A stretch of 64,000 nucleotides of DNA from Curvibacter sp. CHRR-16 (GCF_018474005.1 NZ_JAHCSH010000003.1:434001-498000); one strand, 5' to 3'. Positions 26,300 to 35,363 are shown, numbered from the stretch's first letter. The notes: a model not told the origin generated them from the letters alone. A program made the numbers and translations.

Positions 26300-28554
26300 G
26301 CTGCAGCTCCTGTTTGGGTGCTGGTTTTGCAAAACAGCAGCAGCACGTTGTCCGACGGATCATTGGCCTGCACCAAACGCATGCCTTGGTCGTGCAGGCC
26401 GTGCGCTGCCAAATAGTCCACCCACTGGGCCACACTGCGGAAATGCCGCAGTTCTTGCGCATTGGTTTCCCAGCTTTCGCCCAGCCCGGCGTTGAAAACG
26501 GCGTGGATCAGCGACACGAAGGTGTGCATGGCCGGATCGCGCACATCGTGCTCGCGCAGCACAAACAAACCACCTGGGCGCAAGACCCGCACGATGGAGC
26601 GGACAAAGGGATCGAGTTTGTCCAATGGGCAGTGGTGCAGGCCGATGTAGCAGGTCACCATGTCCACACTGGCATCGGCAATGTGCACTGGCAGGGGCTC
26701 GTACTGGGCCATGGGGACGTACTGCCCTATGCGGCGCAACCCACCGCGCTCGGCAATGTCCACGGGCGAGTTGGTAATGGCTTGCTCGTTGACCAAATAC
26801 ACCGGCCCACGGATCGCCAACTGTTGGCGCAGCGTGCTGATGTAGCGCCCTGTGGTTCCCAGTTCTAAGTAGCCATTGATCTCCTTGCGTGGCCCCAGCA
26901 GCGCCAAGGTTTGTCGCGCCATTTCGCGTTTTTGCTTGAACAGGGCTGGCAAGGCCAAGCGCACATCGGCCAAAAAGGGCTTGAGCTGTGCTTGTTCGCG
27001 CTGTAAGCGGCGGTAAATGGCCTCGTCGTTGCCCAGTTCACCCGTGAGTTTTTTGATCAGTGTGTGGTAGCGATCTTCGGGGTAGAGGCGGTAGATGTTT
27101 TGCAAAAACAAATACAGCTTGTCGTGCCACAGGGTATCGTCCAGCACGCGGTGGAACTCCCCATCGCCTGTGGCGGCGGGCTGGCTCGGTGGCGAATCGG
27201 GGGCACCCACTGTGGGGGCGTAGTACTTGTCCCACAACACGTTGCGCAAGCGAAATGCCGGGTCGTACTGTCGCTTGAGGGCAAACAGTGCCTGCGCTCC
27301 GGGATATGCGGAATGGAATTGGGCATGCGTGGCATGGGGTTGGTAAGGCAGGTAGTAGGTGCCCCCGCAGCGCAGTACCGCATCAATGAGTTCGCGCGTC
27401 CATACGCCCACCCGGTTGATGGCGTTGTCGCGCGTGCGCTGCTTGTAATAGAGCACAAAGGCAAAGGTCTCGCCACGGGCCCAAGCCATCAAGGCACCGC
27501 TGTCGGCCAGGGCATGCCGGATAGAGATGTTCAGCACATTGACCCGGTGGCGTTGCAGTATCTCGGCCATCAGTGGCACAAATGCGTCGAACTGGTCTAC
27601 GGGCACAAAGTACTCTTGCAGCACATAGGTGGTGTGGTGGCGCGAGATGGGTTCTAGCTCGGCGGCGTCATAACTGGCCTCGAAGTTGCGCCAGTGCACT
27701 TTTTTGCGCAGGAATAGCAGTGGGTCGATGATGTGCTCACGCCGCCACTTGCCCAGTGGAGTCTCCGTGATGGCCCACAGAAAGTAGCGTTCCAGCGGGT
27801 AGTCACGCCCGCCGCTGTGCAAACGGCGGGGCTCCGTGACGGGCTCGTCGGTATGCACCCACGTCACCGCATGCACCTTGTTGTAATGTGGTGGGTACAG
27901 GTCAGCGTTGTGGAATACCGCTTCGCGCTGCGGCCGCACCATTTGTTTGAAGTAGGCCAAGTAGTCGGCTGTGCGCAGCGTGCGGTGGGTACGCAGTACT
28001 TTCACGTTGTCGGCCAACTCCAACTCGGCTTCCACGATGATGCCCAAGCCACCATAGCCACCCACCACGCCGTAAAACAGCGCGCTGTTGTGGCTGGGTG
28101 AGGCGTCTTCAATGCGGCCATCGGCCATGACCAAGCGGATGTGGCGCACAGACAAAATCACCGGCCCCAAACCCATGTAGCGGCCATGCACGTTCACACT
28201 CAGTGAGCCGCCCACCGTGAAGTTGGCGTAGGTTTGCATGATCTTGACGGACAGGTCATGTGGATCGATGAAGCGCTGGATATCGCACCACCGAATACCC
28301 GCTTGCACGCGGATGGTTTTGCTCTGGGGTGAGAAAGAAATCACTTGGTTCAGGTGCCGCATGTCGATGTGCAAGCTGCCGGGGCTGGCGGTTTGCCCAC
28401 CCATGCTGAAGTGCCCGCCACCCACCGATATAGCCCCGTTGGCGCGCTGCACGGCCTGCACCACCTCGTCCACGCTGCGTGGTTGGCTAATGGCCCACAC
28501 CGGCACAGGGTTGAGGCGGGTGACATCGTTCACGATCAAAGTAGAAGTGCTCAT
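26296..28554 (-). CDS. FAD-linked oxidase fused to a SAM-dependent methyltransferase
   Basis: A 752-residue two-domain protein. Residues about 1-480 form a FAD-binding type 4 (PCMH) flavoprotein related to sugar-lactone oxidases: VGGGHFSMGGQ, GGSLSVNVHGR and GGYGGLGII are the FAD-loop segments. Residues about 540-750 resemble a class I methyltransferase: YLELGTTGRY in place of motif I, VDMVTCYIGLHHCPL as motif II and VLRPGGLFVLREHD as motif III. The start was chosen at the second ATG because AGGAG lies 6 bases before it; the first ATG abuts the AGGAG. Lies between DUF805 (36-bp gap) and the secreted protein. Joint oxidation and methylation of one substrate is inference. Confidence 0.85.
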   Translation of the reverse strand: MSTSTLIVNDVTRLNPVPVWAISQPRSVDEVVQAVQRANGAISVGGGHFSMGGQTASPGSLHIDMRHLNQVISFSPQSKTIRVQAGIRWCDIQRFIDPHDLSVKIMQTYANFTVGGSLSVNVHGRYMGLGPVILSVRHIRLVMADGRIEDASPSHNSALFYGVVGGYGGLGIIVEAELELADNVKVLRTHRTLRTADYLAYFKQMVRPQREAVFHNADLYPPHYNKVHAVTWVHTDEPVTEPRRLHSGGRDYPLERYFLWAITETPLGKWRREHIIDPLLFLRKKVHWRNFEASYDAAELEPISRHHTTYVLQEYFVPVDQFDAFVPLMAEILQRHRVNVLNISIRHALADSGALMAWARGETFAFVLYYKQRTRDNAINRVGVWTRELIDAVLRCGGTYYLPYQPHATHAQFHSAYPGAQALFALKRQYDPAFRLRNVLWDKYYAPTVGAPDSPPSQPAATGDGEFHRVLDDTLWHDKLYLFLQNIYRLYPEDRYHTLIKKLTGELGNDEAIYRRLQREQAQLKPFLADVRLALPALFKQKREMARQTLALLGPRKEINGYLELGTTGRYISTLRQQLAIRGPVYLVNEQAITNSPVDIAERGGLRRIGQYVPMAQYEPLPVHIADASVDMVTCYIGLHHCPLDKLDPFVRSIVRVLRPGGLFVLREHDVRDPAMHTFVSLIHAVFNAGLGESWETNAQELRHFRSVAQWVDYLAAHGLHDQGMRLVQANDPSDNVLLLFCKTSTQTGAAA

Positions 28555-28590
28555 GCTCATCTCCTGGCGCTTATCGCTGCTTATTACTGT

Positions 28591-28950
28591 CTATTGCACG
28601 GTCAAAAAATCGCCGTGCTGGGCCTGTGGATTGGGCCCCCAGCGATTGCTTTGTGCATCGCCTTGGCGGCAGGCCAGTTGCCAGAGCAGCCACAGCGCCC
28701 CTCCTACCGGAACCACCACCACGGCCAGCCACCAGCCGCTGTAGTGGCGGTCGTGCAAGCGTCGGGCGCACAGGCAAACCAATACCCACACAACAGGGGC
28801 ATTGATCAGCCATGTAGTCCAGCCATTGACGGGGATGGCAAGCCCTTCCCACAGGGCATAAAACAGTCCCCACAGCAGGGCGCTCTGCAGCCAAAAACCA
28901 CCGCGTGACAGGCGTCCTTTCGCACTCAAAAACTGTCTCATCATCATCAT
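28591..28950 (-). CDS. DUF805 family small membrane protein
   Basis: A 119-residue protein with three or four predicted helices and the DUF805 features: an N-terminal KGRLSRGGFWLQSALLWG segment and the RRLHDRHYSGWW motif. The function of this family is unknown. Its ATG overlaps the acyltransferase stop by four bases (ATGA), after AAGGAGCA. It starts with four Met codons, an ATG run whose exact start cannot be decided. Confidence 0.82.
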   Translation of the reverse strand: MMMMRQFLSAKGRLSRGGFWLQSALLWGLFYALWEGLAIPVNGWTTWLINAPVVWVLVCLCARRLHDRHYSGWWLAVVVVPVGGALWLLWQLACRQGDAQSNRWGPNPQAQHGDFLTVQ

Positions 28951-30857
28951 TGCTCCTTGTGCATCAATTGGTCGATTTGCTGGCGCAGCGTGGGCAGCGT
29001 CAGCCCTTGGGGTACTAGGGCAGCACCCACTTGCAAATTCACCCGGTTGAGCCATCCGCGGCGCAGGGGTTTGACCATGGCGGTGGGGTTGCTGCCAACC
29101 AGCTCGATGCGGCTGAAGAACGATCCCCACAAGCCCTGCAAAGCCATGGGAATGACAGGTGCAGGGTGGCTCTCGATGATCTTCATGATGCCGCCTTTGA
29201 ATTCCTGCATATGCCCATCGCGGGTAATGCCTCCCTCGGGAAATATGGCCAACAAATCCCCTTGCTCCAGCACCCGCTGGGCCGCTGCAAAAGCCGCTTC
29301 ATAGGCCTGCGGGTCTTCGCTGCGCGGGGCAATCGGTATGGCCTTGAGCAAGCGAAACAGCCAGCCCAGCACCGGGGTTTTGAAGATGCGGTGATCCATC
29401 ACAAAGTAAATGGGGCGGGGGCTGGCCCCCATCAGCAGCACTGGGTCTACAAAGCTCACATGGCTGCAGGCCAAGACCGCTGCGCCCGTGGCGGGTATGT
29501 GCTCTTGGCCACGCACCGCAAAGCGGTACACGCAGTGCGAGAGCACCCAGGCCAAAAACCGCAGCAGGTATTCCGGCACCAGCAAGAAGATGTAGGTGGC
29601 CACCACCGCATTGGCCAAGCCCACCCACAAGAAGACTTGCGACACGCTGAACTGCAGCGACAGCAGCAAGCCGGCTAAGAGCGAGCTGGCGATCATGAAC
29701 AAGGCATTGAGGATGTTGTTGGCTGCGATGATGCGGGCGCGGTGTGTGGCAGGGCTGCGCATTTGGATCAAGGCATACATGGGCACGCTGTACAAGCCCG
29801 CGCACAGGCTGAGCAGCAGCAAATCGACCAGCACACGCCAGTGGGCATGCACCGCCAAAAACGCTGTCACATCCATGGTGGGGGCTGGTGGCAATTGGCT
29901 GGCCGCCCAGTACAAGTCGATAGAGAACACGCTCATGCCGATTGCCCCCAGAGGCACCAAGCCAATCTCCACTTGGTGGCGGCTAAGTTTCTCGCACAGC
30001 AAAGAGCCCGTGCCAATACCCAGTGAAAACACCACCAAAAGCAGCGATGCCACTTGCTCGTTGCCGTGCAGAACGTCTTTGGCAAAGCTGGGGAACTGGC
30101 TCAGAAATACCGCGCCAAAGAACCACATCCAGCTAATGCCCAGCAGCGAGCGAAACACGGACAGCTGGCTGCGCGCCACTTGCAAGTTGCGCCATGTCTC
30201 ACTGATGGGGTTCCAGTTGATGCGCAGGTTGGGGTCAGTCGCGGTCATCTGCGGCACAGCCTGCACGCACAAGCGGCCCAGCACGGCCAAGGCCAAGCAG
30301 GCCCACGCCACCCACTGGGCACCCACTTCGGGCATGGCGATGAGCAAGCCCCCCGCCACATTGCCCAACAAGATGGCCACAAAAGTGCCCATTTCCACCA
30401 GCCCATTGCCGCCGGTGAGTTCGTGCTGCTGCAGCACTTCGGGCAGGTAGGCGTATTTCACCGGGCCAAACAGGGTGGAGTGCACCCCCATCAGCAGCAC
30501 ACACACCAACAACACCCCCACGCTGTGGCTGTAAAAGCCCCATGCCGCCAGCGCCATGAAGGCAATCTCCAAGTTTTTGATGGCGCGCATCATGGTGGCT
30601 TTGGGGTATTTGTCGCTCAGTTGCCCGCTGGTGGCACTGAGCAGCACAAAGGGCAAGATGAACAAGGCCCCAATGACCAAACCGGCCATGCTGGCGGGCA
30701 GCCAGTCCACGCTCATTTGGTAGGTGACCATGACGGTCAACGCAAACTTGAACAAGTTGTCATTGCACGCCCCCAAAAACTGGGTGCCAAAGAACGGGGC
30801 AAAGCGCCGCTGCGTGAGCAGGGCAAATTGACCAGAGCTGTGGGGTTGTTCGCTCAT
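28947..30857 (-). CDS. MFS (LplT-like) transporter fused to 1-acyl-glycerophosphate acyltransferase domain
   Basis: A 636-residue fusion. The N-terminal 400 residues form a 12-helix major facilitator domain resembling the lysophospholipid transporter LplT (FFGTQFLGACNDNLFKFAL at the start). The C-terminal 200 residues form a PlsC-type acyltransferase with the catalytic HxxxxD (CSHVSFVDPVLL) and FPEGGITRDG. In E. coli, LplT and the acyltransferase-synthetase Aas are separate and flip then reacylate lysophospholipids; here flippase and acyltransferase are joined and the ligase is absent. The start at MSEQPHSSG overlaps the ceramidase-like stop (ATGA). Likely role: lysophospholipid repair or lipid remodelling. 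Confidence 0.88.
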   Translation of the reverse strand: MSEQPHSSGQFALLTQRRFAPFFGTQFLGACNDNLFKFALTVMVTYQMSVDWLPASMAGLVIGALFILPFVLLSATSGQLSDKYPKATMMRAIKNLEIAFMALAAWGFYSHSVGVLLVCVLLMGVHSTLFGPVKYAYLPEVLQQHELTGGNGLVEMGTFVAILLGNVAGGLLIAMPEVGAQWVAWACLALAVLGRLCVQAVPQMTATDPNLRINWNPISETWRNLQVARSQLSVFRSLLGISWMWFFGAVFLSQFPSFAKDVLHGNEQVASLLLVVFSLGIGTGSLLCEKLSRHQVEIGLVPLGAIGMSVFSIDLYWAASQLPPAPTMDVTAFLAVHAHWRVLVDLLLLSLCAGLYSVPMYALIQMRSPATHRARIIAANNILNALFMIASSLLAGLLLSLQFSVSQVFLWVGLANAVVATYIFLLVPEYLLRFLAWVLSHCVYRFAVRGQEHIPATGAAVLACSHVSFVDPVLLMGASPRPIYFVMDHRIFKTPVLGWLFRLLKAIPIAPRSEDPQAYEAAFAAAQRVLEQGDLLAIFPEGGITRDGHMQEFKGGIMKIIESHPAPVIPMALQGLWGSFFSRIELVGSNPTAMVKPLRRGWLNRVNLQVGAALVPQGLTLPTLRQQIDQLMHKEQ

Positions 30858-31690
30858 TGCGCAGTCTCCTTGAGGTGTCGGGCATTCTGCATGACGCTCT
30901 GCAGCGCCTGCACAACAGGCCATGCAGCGGCTGCAGCACACACGTGCTTGAGGGTGTGTCCAGCTACCCACCCATCCAGGGCATGCCACAGCAGATGGTC
31001 ACCCCACTCGCACAGTTTGGCCAGCGTATAAGCCAGCACCACCCAGTGCCACGCCACACGCCAGCCTGCGCACTCTGCATGGCCGGGTGTGGGCTTGCAT
31101 GCCAAGAGCAAGGCCACCATGCCACCGCCTTGCAGCAGCACCCACAGCAGCAAGTCGCCATGGGCGTACCACGACCACAGTGCAATGGCTCCCAGCAGCA
31201 GCGCACCGACGGCAACGCCATAGCCAGCGTGGGCTGCAGACAGTGCACTGCGACGGGGCCACCATTCATAAGCCCACAGACCCAGCAAGCCTGCAAAGGG
31301 CAGCACCATGCCCAAGCGATCGAGCAGCAGCCCTGCGTCGTTGGGCATCCAGTGGTAGTAGCCTGAACCCAGTGCGGTAGCCACCAAACCAGCAAAAAAC
31401 AGCCCGCAACCATGCACCACAGGGCGTGCCAGCGCTGCGTGATGCTGCACCCTACGCAAGCACAGCAGGCCCCAAACGCCCATGATGGCAAAGGGCAGAT
31501 TGCTCAACACATCGGCTATATGCGGTATGCCTAGCCAGGTGCGTTGGTCGGCAAACTGGTGGTAGTGCTCGTACTGCGGAAGCACCGGGGCACTGCGTGC
31601 GCCCAGCAGCAGCGCGAATGTCGCCAGCACTAGCAACGCCAACGGCGTCCAGTGGCTGGTGCGGGGTAAAGCGGGGTGTTTGAAGGGCAT
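30854..31690 (-). CDS. Ceramidase-like (CREST superfamily) membrane hydrolase
   Basis: A 278-residue membrane protein with about seven helices. It shows features of the alkaline ceramidase/CREST superfamily: HIADVLSNLPFAIMG, an HW-containing motif followed by Asp (GYYHWMPNDAGLLLDRLGM), and a C-terminal HTLKHVCAA with two His, consistent with a Ser/His/Asp zinc site. Such proteins hydrolyse amide-linked lipids; the bacterial substrates are not generally known. The start at MPFKHPALPR follows AAAGGA; a 16-codon upstream extension is rejected. First gene of the operon, divergent from the XRE regulator. Confidence 0.8.
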   Translation of the reverse strand: MPFKHPALPRTSHWTPLALLVLATFALLLGARSAPVLPQYEHYHQFADQRTWLGIPHIADVLSNLPFAIMGVWGLLCLRRVQHHAALARPVVHGCGLFFAGLVATALGSGYYHWMPNDAGLLLDRLGMVLPFAGLLGLWAYEWWPRRSALSAAHAGYGVAVGALLLGAIALWSWYAHGDLLLWVLLQGGGMVALLLACKPTPGHAECAGWRVAWHWVVLAYTLAKLCEWGDHLLWHALDGWVAGHTLKHVCAAAAAWPVVQALQSVMQNARHLKETAQ

Positions 31691-31804
31691 ACCAATCCTT
31701 TCCTTATCAACAGCAGCACTGTGGGCGTGGATGCGCAAAAAAGGATTGTTTAAAGCTGCTAGATTGATTTTGGAATACGATGGGTATCAAAAAAGGATAC
31801 TTTT
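31691..31804. promoter_or_regulatory. Divergent promoter/operator region with CAAAAAAGGAT repeats
   Basis: CAAAAAAGGATTG (31736-31748) and CAAAAAAGGATAC (31788-31800) are direct repeats 52 bases apart, and CAATCCTTT (31693-31701) is an inverted copy of AAAGGATTG. The two outer copies also serve as ribosome sites for the divergent genes, so part of the similarity could be coincidental. The central copy has no such role and is the best candidate operator for the adjacent XRE-type regulator. Confidence 0.45.
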
Positions 31805-32536
31805 ATGGCCGCAGCCACCGAACTGGTACAGGCTTTGAAGCAGGAGCTCAAAGCCGCCCGCATGACCTACGCCGATCTGGCCCAGCAGCTTGGCATGGCC
31901 GAGAGCAGCGTCAAGCGCATGCTGGCCAAAGGCGATATGCCGCTGTCGCGCGTCGATGCCATTTGCCGTGTGCTGCGCTTGGATTTCGCCGATCTGGCCC
32001 GTCGCGTGGCCGACGCCCAGCCCTTGTTGCAACAACTTGGCCATGAGCAGGAAAAACTCTTGGTCACGGATCGCAAGCGTTTGCTCGTCGCCATCTGCGT
32101 GCTCAGCCAGTGGACCTTGGAGCAAATGTTGGCTACCTACCGCCTTACCGAGGCGGAGTGCGTGCAGCACCTCACGCAACTTGACCGCATTGGTGTCATT
32201 GAGTTGCGTCCACTCAATCGTTACCGCCTCAAGTTGGCCAAAACCTTTCGCTGGCGTCCCCATGGGCCTGTGATGGCGTATTTCCGCGAGCATGCTTTGC
32301 TGGACTATTACAGCGGCAGTTTCGATGGCCCTGCTGAGGGCTTGATGCTGGTGCATGGCAGCATCAGCCACAGTCTGGCACCCGCATTTTTGGAGCGCTT
32401 GCAGCGTGTAGCGCAAGACTATGCACAACAGCACTTGGCCGATCAGCGTTTACCCGAAGACGCCCGCAGCGGCTACACCCTGCTGCTGGGCATGCGCCGC
32501 TGGGTATTTTCGGAGTTTGCTGATCTCATGCGCTAG
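31805..32536 (+). CDS. XRE-family transcriptional regulator
   Basis: A 243-residue protein. The N-terminal helix-turn-helix is of the Cro/CI type (MTYADLAQQLGMAESSVKRMLAKGDMPLSRVDAICRVL, about 20-57). The remaining 180 residues form an uncharacterised C-terminal domain (TEAECVQHLTQLDRIGVIEL looks like a second winged-helix-like segment) that may sense a ligand. It is divergent from the six-gene ceramidase-like operon with 114 bp between, so it is the obvious candidate regulator of that operon. Confidence 0.85.
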   Translation: MAAATELVQALKQELKAARMTYADLAQQLGMAESSVKRMLAKGDMPLSRVDAICRVLRLDFADLARRVADAQPLLQQLGHEQEKLLVTDRKRLLVAICVLSQWTLEQMLATYRLTEAECVQHLTQLDRIGVIELRPLNRYRLKLAKTFRWRPHGPVMAYFREHALLDYYSGSFDGPAEGLMLVHGSISHSLAPAFLERLQRVAQDYAQQHLADQRLPEDARSGYTLLLGMRRWVFSEFADLMR

Positions 32537-32549
32537 GCCTGATGACGCG

Positions 32550-33137
32550 ATGGCCAATCCTCAGCACAATGGGGGTATGAGCCAAGCCAGTCTCCAGCGA
32601 GCTAGCGTTAGGATTAACCACATTACTATCCGTTTGCACTACTTGCATGACGGGCAGTGGCACATGGTGCGAGCGCAACGCTGGAACGCAACGGGTTTTT
32701 GCTTTTTCTACGACCAGCCTTTGCCACTGGGGCTGCTTCCATTCAAACGCAGCTTGCAGCATTTCGACGGTGAGCTGGTTTGGACTAGCGTGCAGCAAGA
32801 CCCACTGCAAGTGTTGGAAATGCTGGTCAATGAACAAATTCACCAGTACGTCCAGTCGTTGCACGACCAGCCGGTACTGCAAGGGCGATTGCTCCAACTC
32901 GCGCGCGTGCATGGCATGGTCGATGACAAGCGGCGCGTATTGGCATCGTTGGGCGTCAAGGTGACAGAGCAACAGTGGCATCAGCAACTGGCCAATCGCA
33001 TGGCCCAGCCTTTGTACCAGTCGGGTGTACATGTGCGCTCTGCTGTGTGGAAGGAGATCGTGCACGAAGCCAACAAGGTGGCTGGCGTGGTGCAGGACTT
33101 GGGTAACTGGCCCGGTTTCGGCGATAGCGCACAGTGA
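32550..33137 (+). CDS. Conserved hypothetical protein upstream of creB
   Basis: A protein of about 195 residues that I do not recognise. It is soluble, with no signal peptide or membrane helix. The segment VRAQRWNATGFCFFYDQPLP followed by PFKRSLQHFDGELVW is faintly reminiscent of a PilZ-like fold (R, then N/D-x-S/T-G-F), but the match is too weak to assign. The start is uncertain: ATG at 32550 has a poor ribosome site, and ATG at 32577 has GGGGG only one base away. It ends 21 bp before creB and may be cotranscribed with it. Confidence 0.65.
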   Translation: MANPQHNGGMSQASLQRASVRINHITIRLHYLHDGQWHMVRAQRWNATGFCFFYDQPLPLGLLPFKRSLQHFDGELVWTSVQQDPLQVLEMLVNEQIHQYVQSLHDQPVLQGRLLQLARVHGMVDDKRRVLASLGVKVTEQQWHQQLANRMAQPLYQSGVHVRSAVWKEIVHEANKVAGVVQDLGNWPGFGDSAQ

Positions 33138-33158
33138 GCCTGGTACACAATCCAGTTC

Positions 33159-33905
33159 ATGACTGCGAAACCCCGCATCCTCATTGTTGAAGACGAATCT
33201 GGCATTGCCGATACTTTGCAGTACGTGTTGTCTACCGACGGTTTTTCGCCCGTGTGGGCCAGTACCGCACACGATACCATAGCCCAGTTCAGTGCAGAGC
33301 CGCCAGCGCTGGTGGTGCTCGATGTCGGCCTGCCCGATCTCAACGGTTTTGAACTCTTTCGCCGCTTGCAAGGCCTGCCCGGTGGCAGCCACGTGCCCAT
33401 GCTGTTCTTGACCGCTCGCAGCGATGAGATTGACCGTGTAGTGGGCTTGGAGTTGGGGGCGGATGACTACATCGCCAAACCCTTCTCCCCGCGCGAGCTA
33501 GTGGCGCGTGTGCGCACCATATTGCGCCGCAGTGCTCGTTTGGCCGCATCCAGCGCAACTGCAACCGTGCCAGCGGTGCCAACACCCGCTAGCAACCCCG
33601 CCATCTGGGCGCTTGATGAAGAGCGCTACCAAATCCGCTTTTACGGCAAGCTGCTGGAGCTATCCCGCTACGAATACGGCGTGCTGCGCCTGCTGGTGCA
33701 AAAGCCCGGCCGCGTCTACACCCGCGATGAACTGCTGCTGCAGGTCTGGGGTGGCGACAACGACAGCTTTGACCGCACGGTAGACGCCCACATCAAAACC
33801 CTGCGCGCCAAGCTCAAGGCCGTAGCACCCACGCTGGAGCCTATCCGCACCCTGCGCGGCACGGGCTATGCGCTGAACGAAGAACTGCCCGCCACTGCGG
33901 CATGA
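33159..33905 (+). CDS. creB: Two-component response regulator CreB
   Basis: A 248-residue OmpR-class regulator. The receiver domain (about 5-118) has the acidic pocket (VEDE), the phospho-acceptor Asp55 (VVLDVGLPD) and the Lys of IAKPFSPREL; the winged helix (about 145-240) contains RYEYGVLRLLVQKPGRVYTRDELL and the end RGTGYALNE. CreB identity rests on the typical CreC partner, a four-base overlap (ATGA) with creC, and a perfect CreB-type TTCAC operator 3 kb downstream. In E. coli and Pseudomonas CreB binds tandem TTCAC repeats and responds to carbon source or cell-wall stress. Confidence 0.9.
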   Translation: MTAKPRILIVEDESGIADTLQYVLSTDGFSPVWASTAHDTIAQFSAEPPALVVLDVGLPDLNGFELFRRLQGLPGGSHVPMLFLTARSDEIDRVVGLELGADDYIAKPFSPRELVARVRTILRRSARLAASSATATVPAVPTPASNPAIWALDEERYQIRFYGKLLELSRYEYGVLRLLVQKPGRVYTRDELLLQVWGGDNDSFDRTVDAHIKTLRAKLKAVAPTLEPIRTLRGTGYALNEELPATAA

Positions 33906-35350
33906 GCAAAAGAAGCCGCATCTTCTTAGGCTTGCTGCTCATCTACGCAGTGGGCATGGCCTTGGTGCTGTACCGCGTGGTGGCAGACCTAGACCCGCGC
34001 TACCGCGAGTCCGCCGAAGAGTCATTGGTCGAAACATCGCAAATACTGGCCAGTTTGGTCGAGCAAGACGAGCGCGATGGCGCCATCGACACGGCCCGAC
34101 TGGACAGCCTCTTTAAGGCCAGTTACGCGCGCGAGTTCGACGTACAAATTTTCAACACCCGCAAAGCCCATGTCGAATTGCGCGTCTATGTCACCGACAA
34201 GCACGGCGCGGTGCTGTACGACTCTACAGGGCAGGCACAGGGGCAAGATTTTTCGCAATGGCGCGATGTTCGCCTCACCCTGCAAGGCGAATACGGAGCC
34301 CGCACCACGCTGGACATACCCGGCCACCCCGACTCTGCTGTCATGTACGTGGCCGCCCCCGTACGCAGTGCCACCAGTGGCGAGATCATCGGCAGCCTGA
34401 CCGTGGGCAAGCCAGTGCAGAGTTTTGGCCAGTTTGTGGTGGCAGCACGCAGCCGCACGCTGTACGCGGGCCTTCTCTCCGTGCTGGCCGTGCTGGTGCT
34501 GGGTGTGACGGTTTCGGTATGGCTGGTGCGGCCCTTTGGCCTCACTGCCGACTTTGTGCGCTATGTGAAGGCCCAGCCGGGTTTTCACCCCGGCCGCCTG
34601 CTGCGCCGCGCCTGGGATTTGCTGCGCGCTGCGTTTGACGAAATGCGCGACGCCCTGGCCGGGCGCAACTACGTGGCCGACTATGTGCAGACCCTCACAC
34701 ATGAAGTGAAAAGCCCGCTGTCCGCCATCCGCGGCGCGGCCGAGCTGCTGCAAGAGCCCATGGAAGAAGCGCAACGCCAGCGCTTCCTTACCAACATCCA
34801 GCGCGAGACCCAGCGCATCCAAGAGATGGTGGACCGCATGATGGAGCTCACCGCACTGGAAACCCGCCGCGTGCTGGACAACGTGCAACCCGTGCCACTG
34901 CGCCCCCTGCTGGAAGAACTGGCCCATGCCAGCCAAGGCGTGGCCACGCAGCGTGGCATCCGCATCAGCGTGCAAGCCGAGGCCGACGCCACCGTGGAAG
35001 CCGACCCCTTCTTGCTGCGCCGCGCCGTGAGCAACCTGCTGGACAACGCCCTGGACTTCTCCCCCCAGGGCGGCACTATCGAACTTGGTTTGGCGCTAAA
35101 TGGCCGCTGGGCCCAGATCAGCGTGCGCGACCAAGGGCCGGGCATTCCTGCGTACGCGCAAGACAAGGTGTTTGAGAAGTTCTATTCGCTCGCGCGGCCG
35201 CATTCGAAGAAGAAAAGCACGGGGCTGGGGCTGAGCTTTGTGAAAGAGATTGCTTCGCTGCACCGGGGGCGTATTGAATTAAGCAATCGGCCAGAGGCTG
35301 AAGGCACTGGCGCTGCTGCCACCCTGTGGCTGCGCACGCGTCAAGGCTAA
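33902..35350 (+). CDS. creC: Sensor histidine kinase CreC
   Basis: A 482-residue inner-membrane sensor kinase. There is one N-terminal helix (about 7-27), a periplasmic sensor domain to about residue 185, a second helix (186-210), then the catalytic core. Phospho-acceptor His267 lies in TLTHEVKSPLSAIRGAAELL. N box NLLDNALDF, G1 DQGPGI, F region FEKFYS and G2 GLGLSF are all intact. The length matches CreC (about 474). No creD follows; the next genes are a toxin-antitoxin pair and a decayed duplicate of its own 3' end. Confidence 0.92.
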   Translation: MSKRSRIFLGLLLIYAVGMALVLYRVVADLDPRYRESAEESLVETSQILASLVEQDERDGAIDTARLDSLFKASYAREFDVQIFNTRKAHVELRVYVTDKHGAVLYDSTGQAQGQDFSQWRDVRLTLQGEYGARTTLDIPGHPDSAVMYVAAPVRSATSGEIIGSLTVGKPVQSFGQFVVAARSRTLYAGLLSVLAVLVLGVTVSVWLVRPFGLTADFVRYVKAQPGFHPGRLLRRAWDLLRAAFDEMRDALAGRNYVADYVQTLTHEVKSPLSAIRGAAELLQEPMEEAQRQRFLTNIQRETQRIQEMVDRMMELTALETRRVLDNVQPVPLRPLLEELAHASQGVATQRGIRISVQAEADATVEADPFLLRRAVSNLLDNALDFSPQGGTIELGLALNGRWAQISVRDQGPGIPAYAQDKVFEKFYSLARPHSKKKSTGLGLSFVKEIASLHRGRIELSNRPEAEGTGAAATLWLRTRQG

Positions 35351-35363
35351 GCCCGGCAGATAC

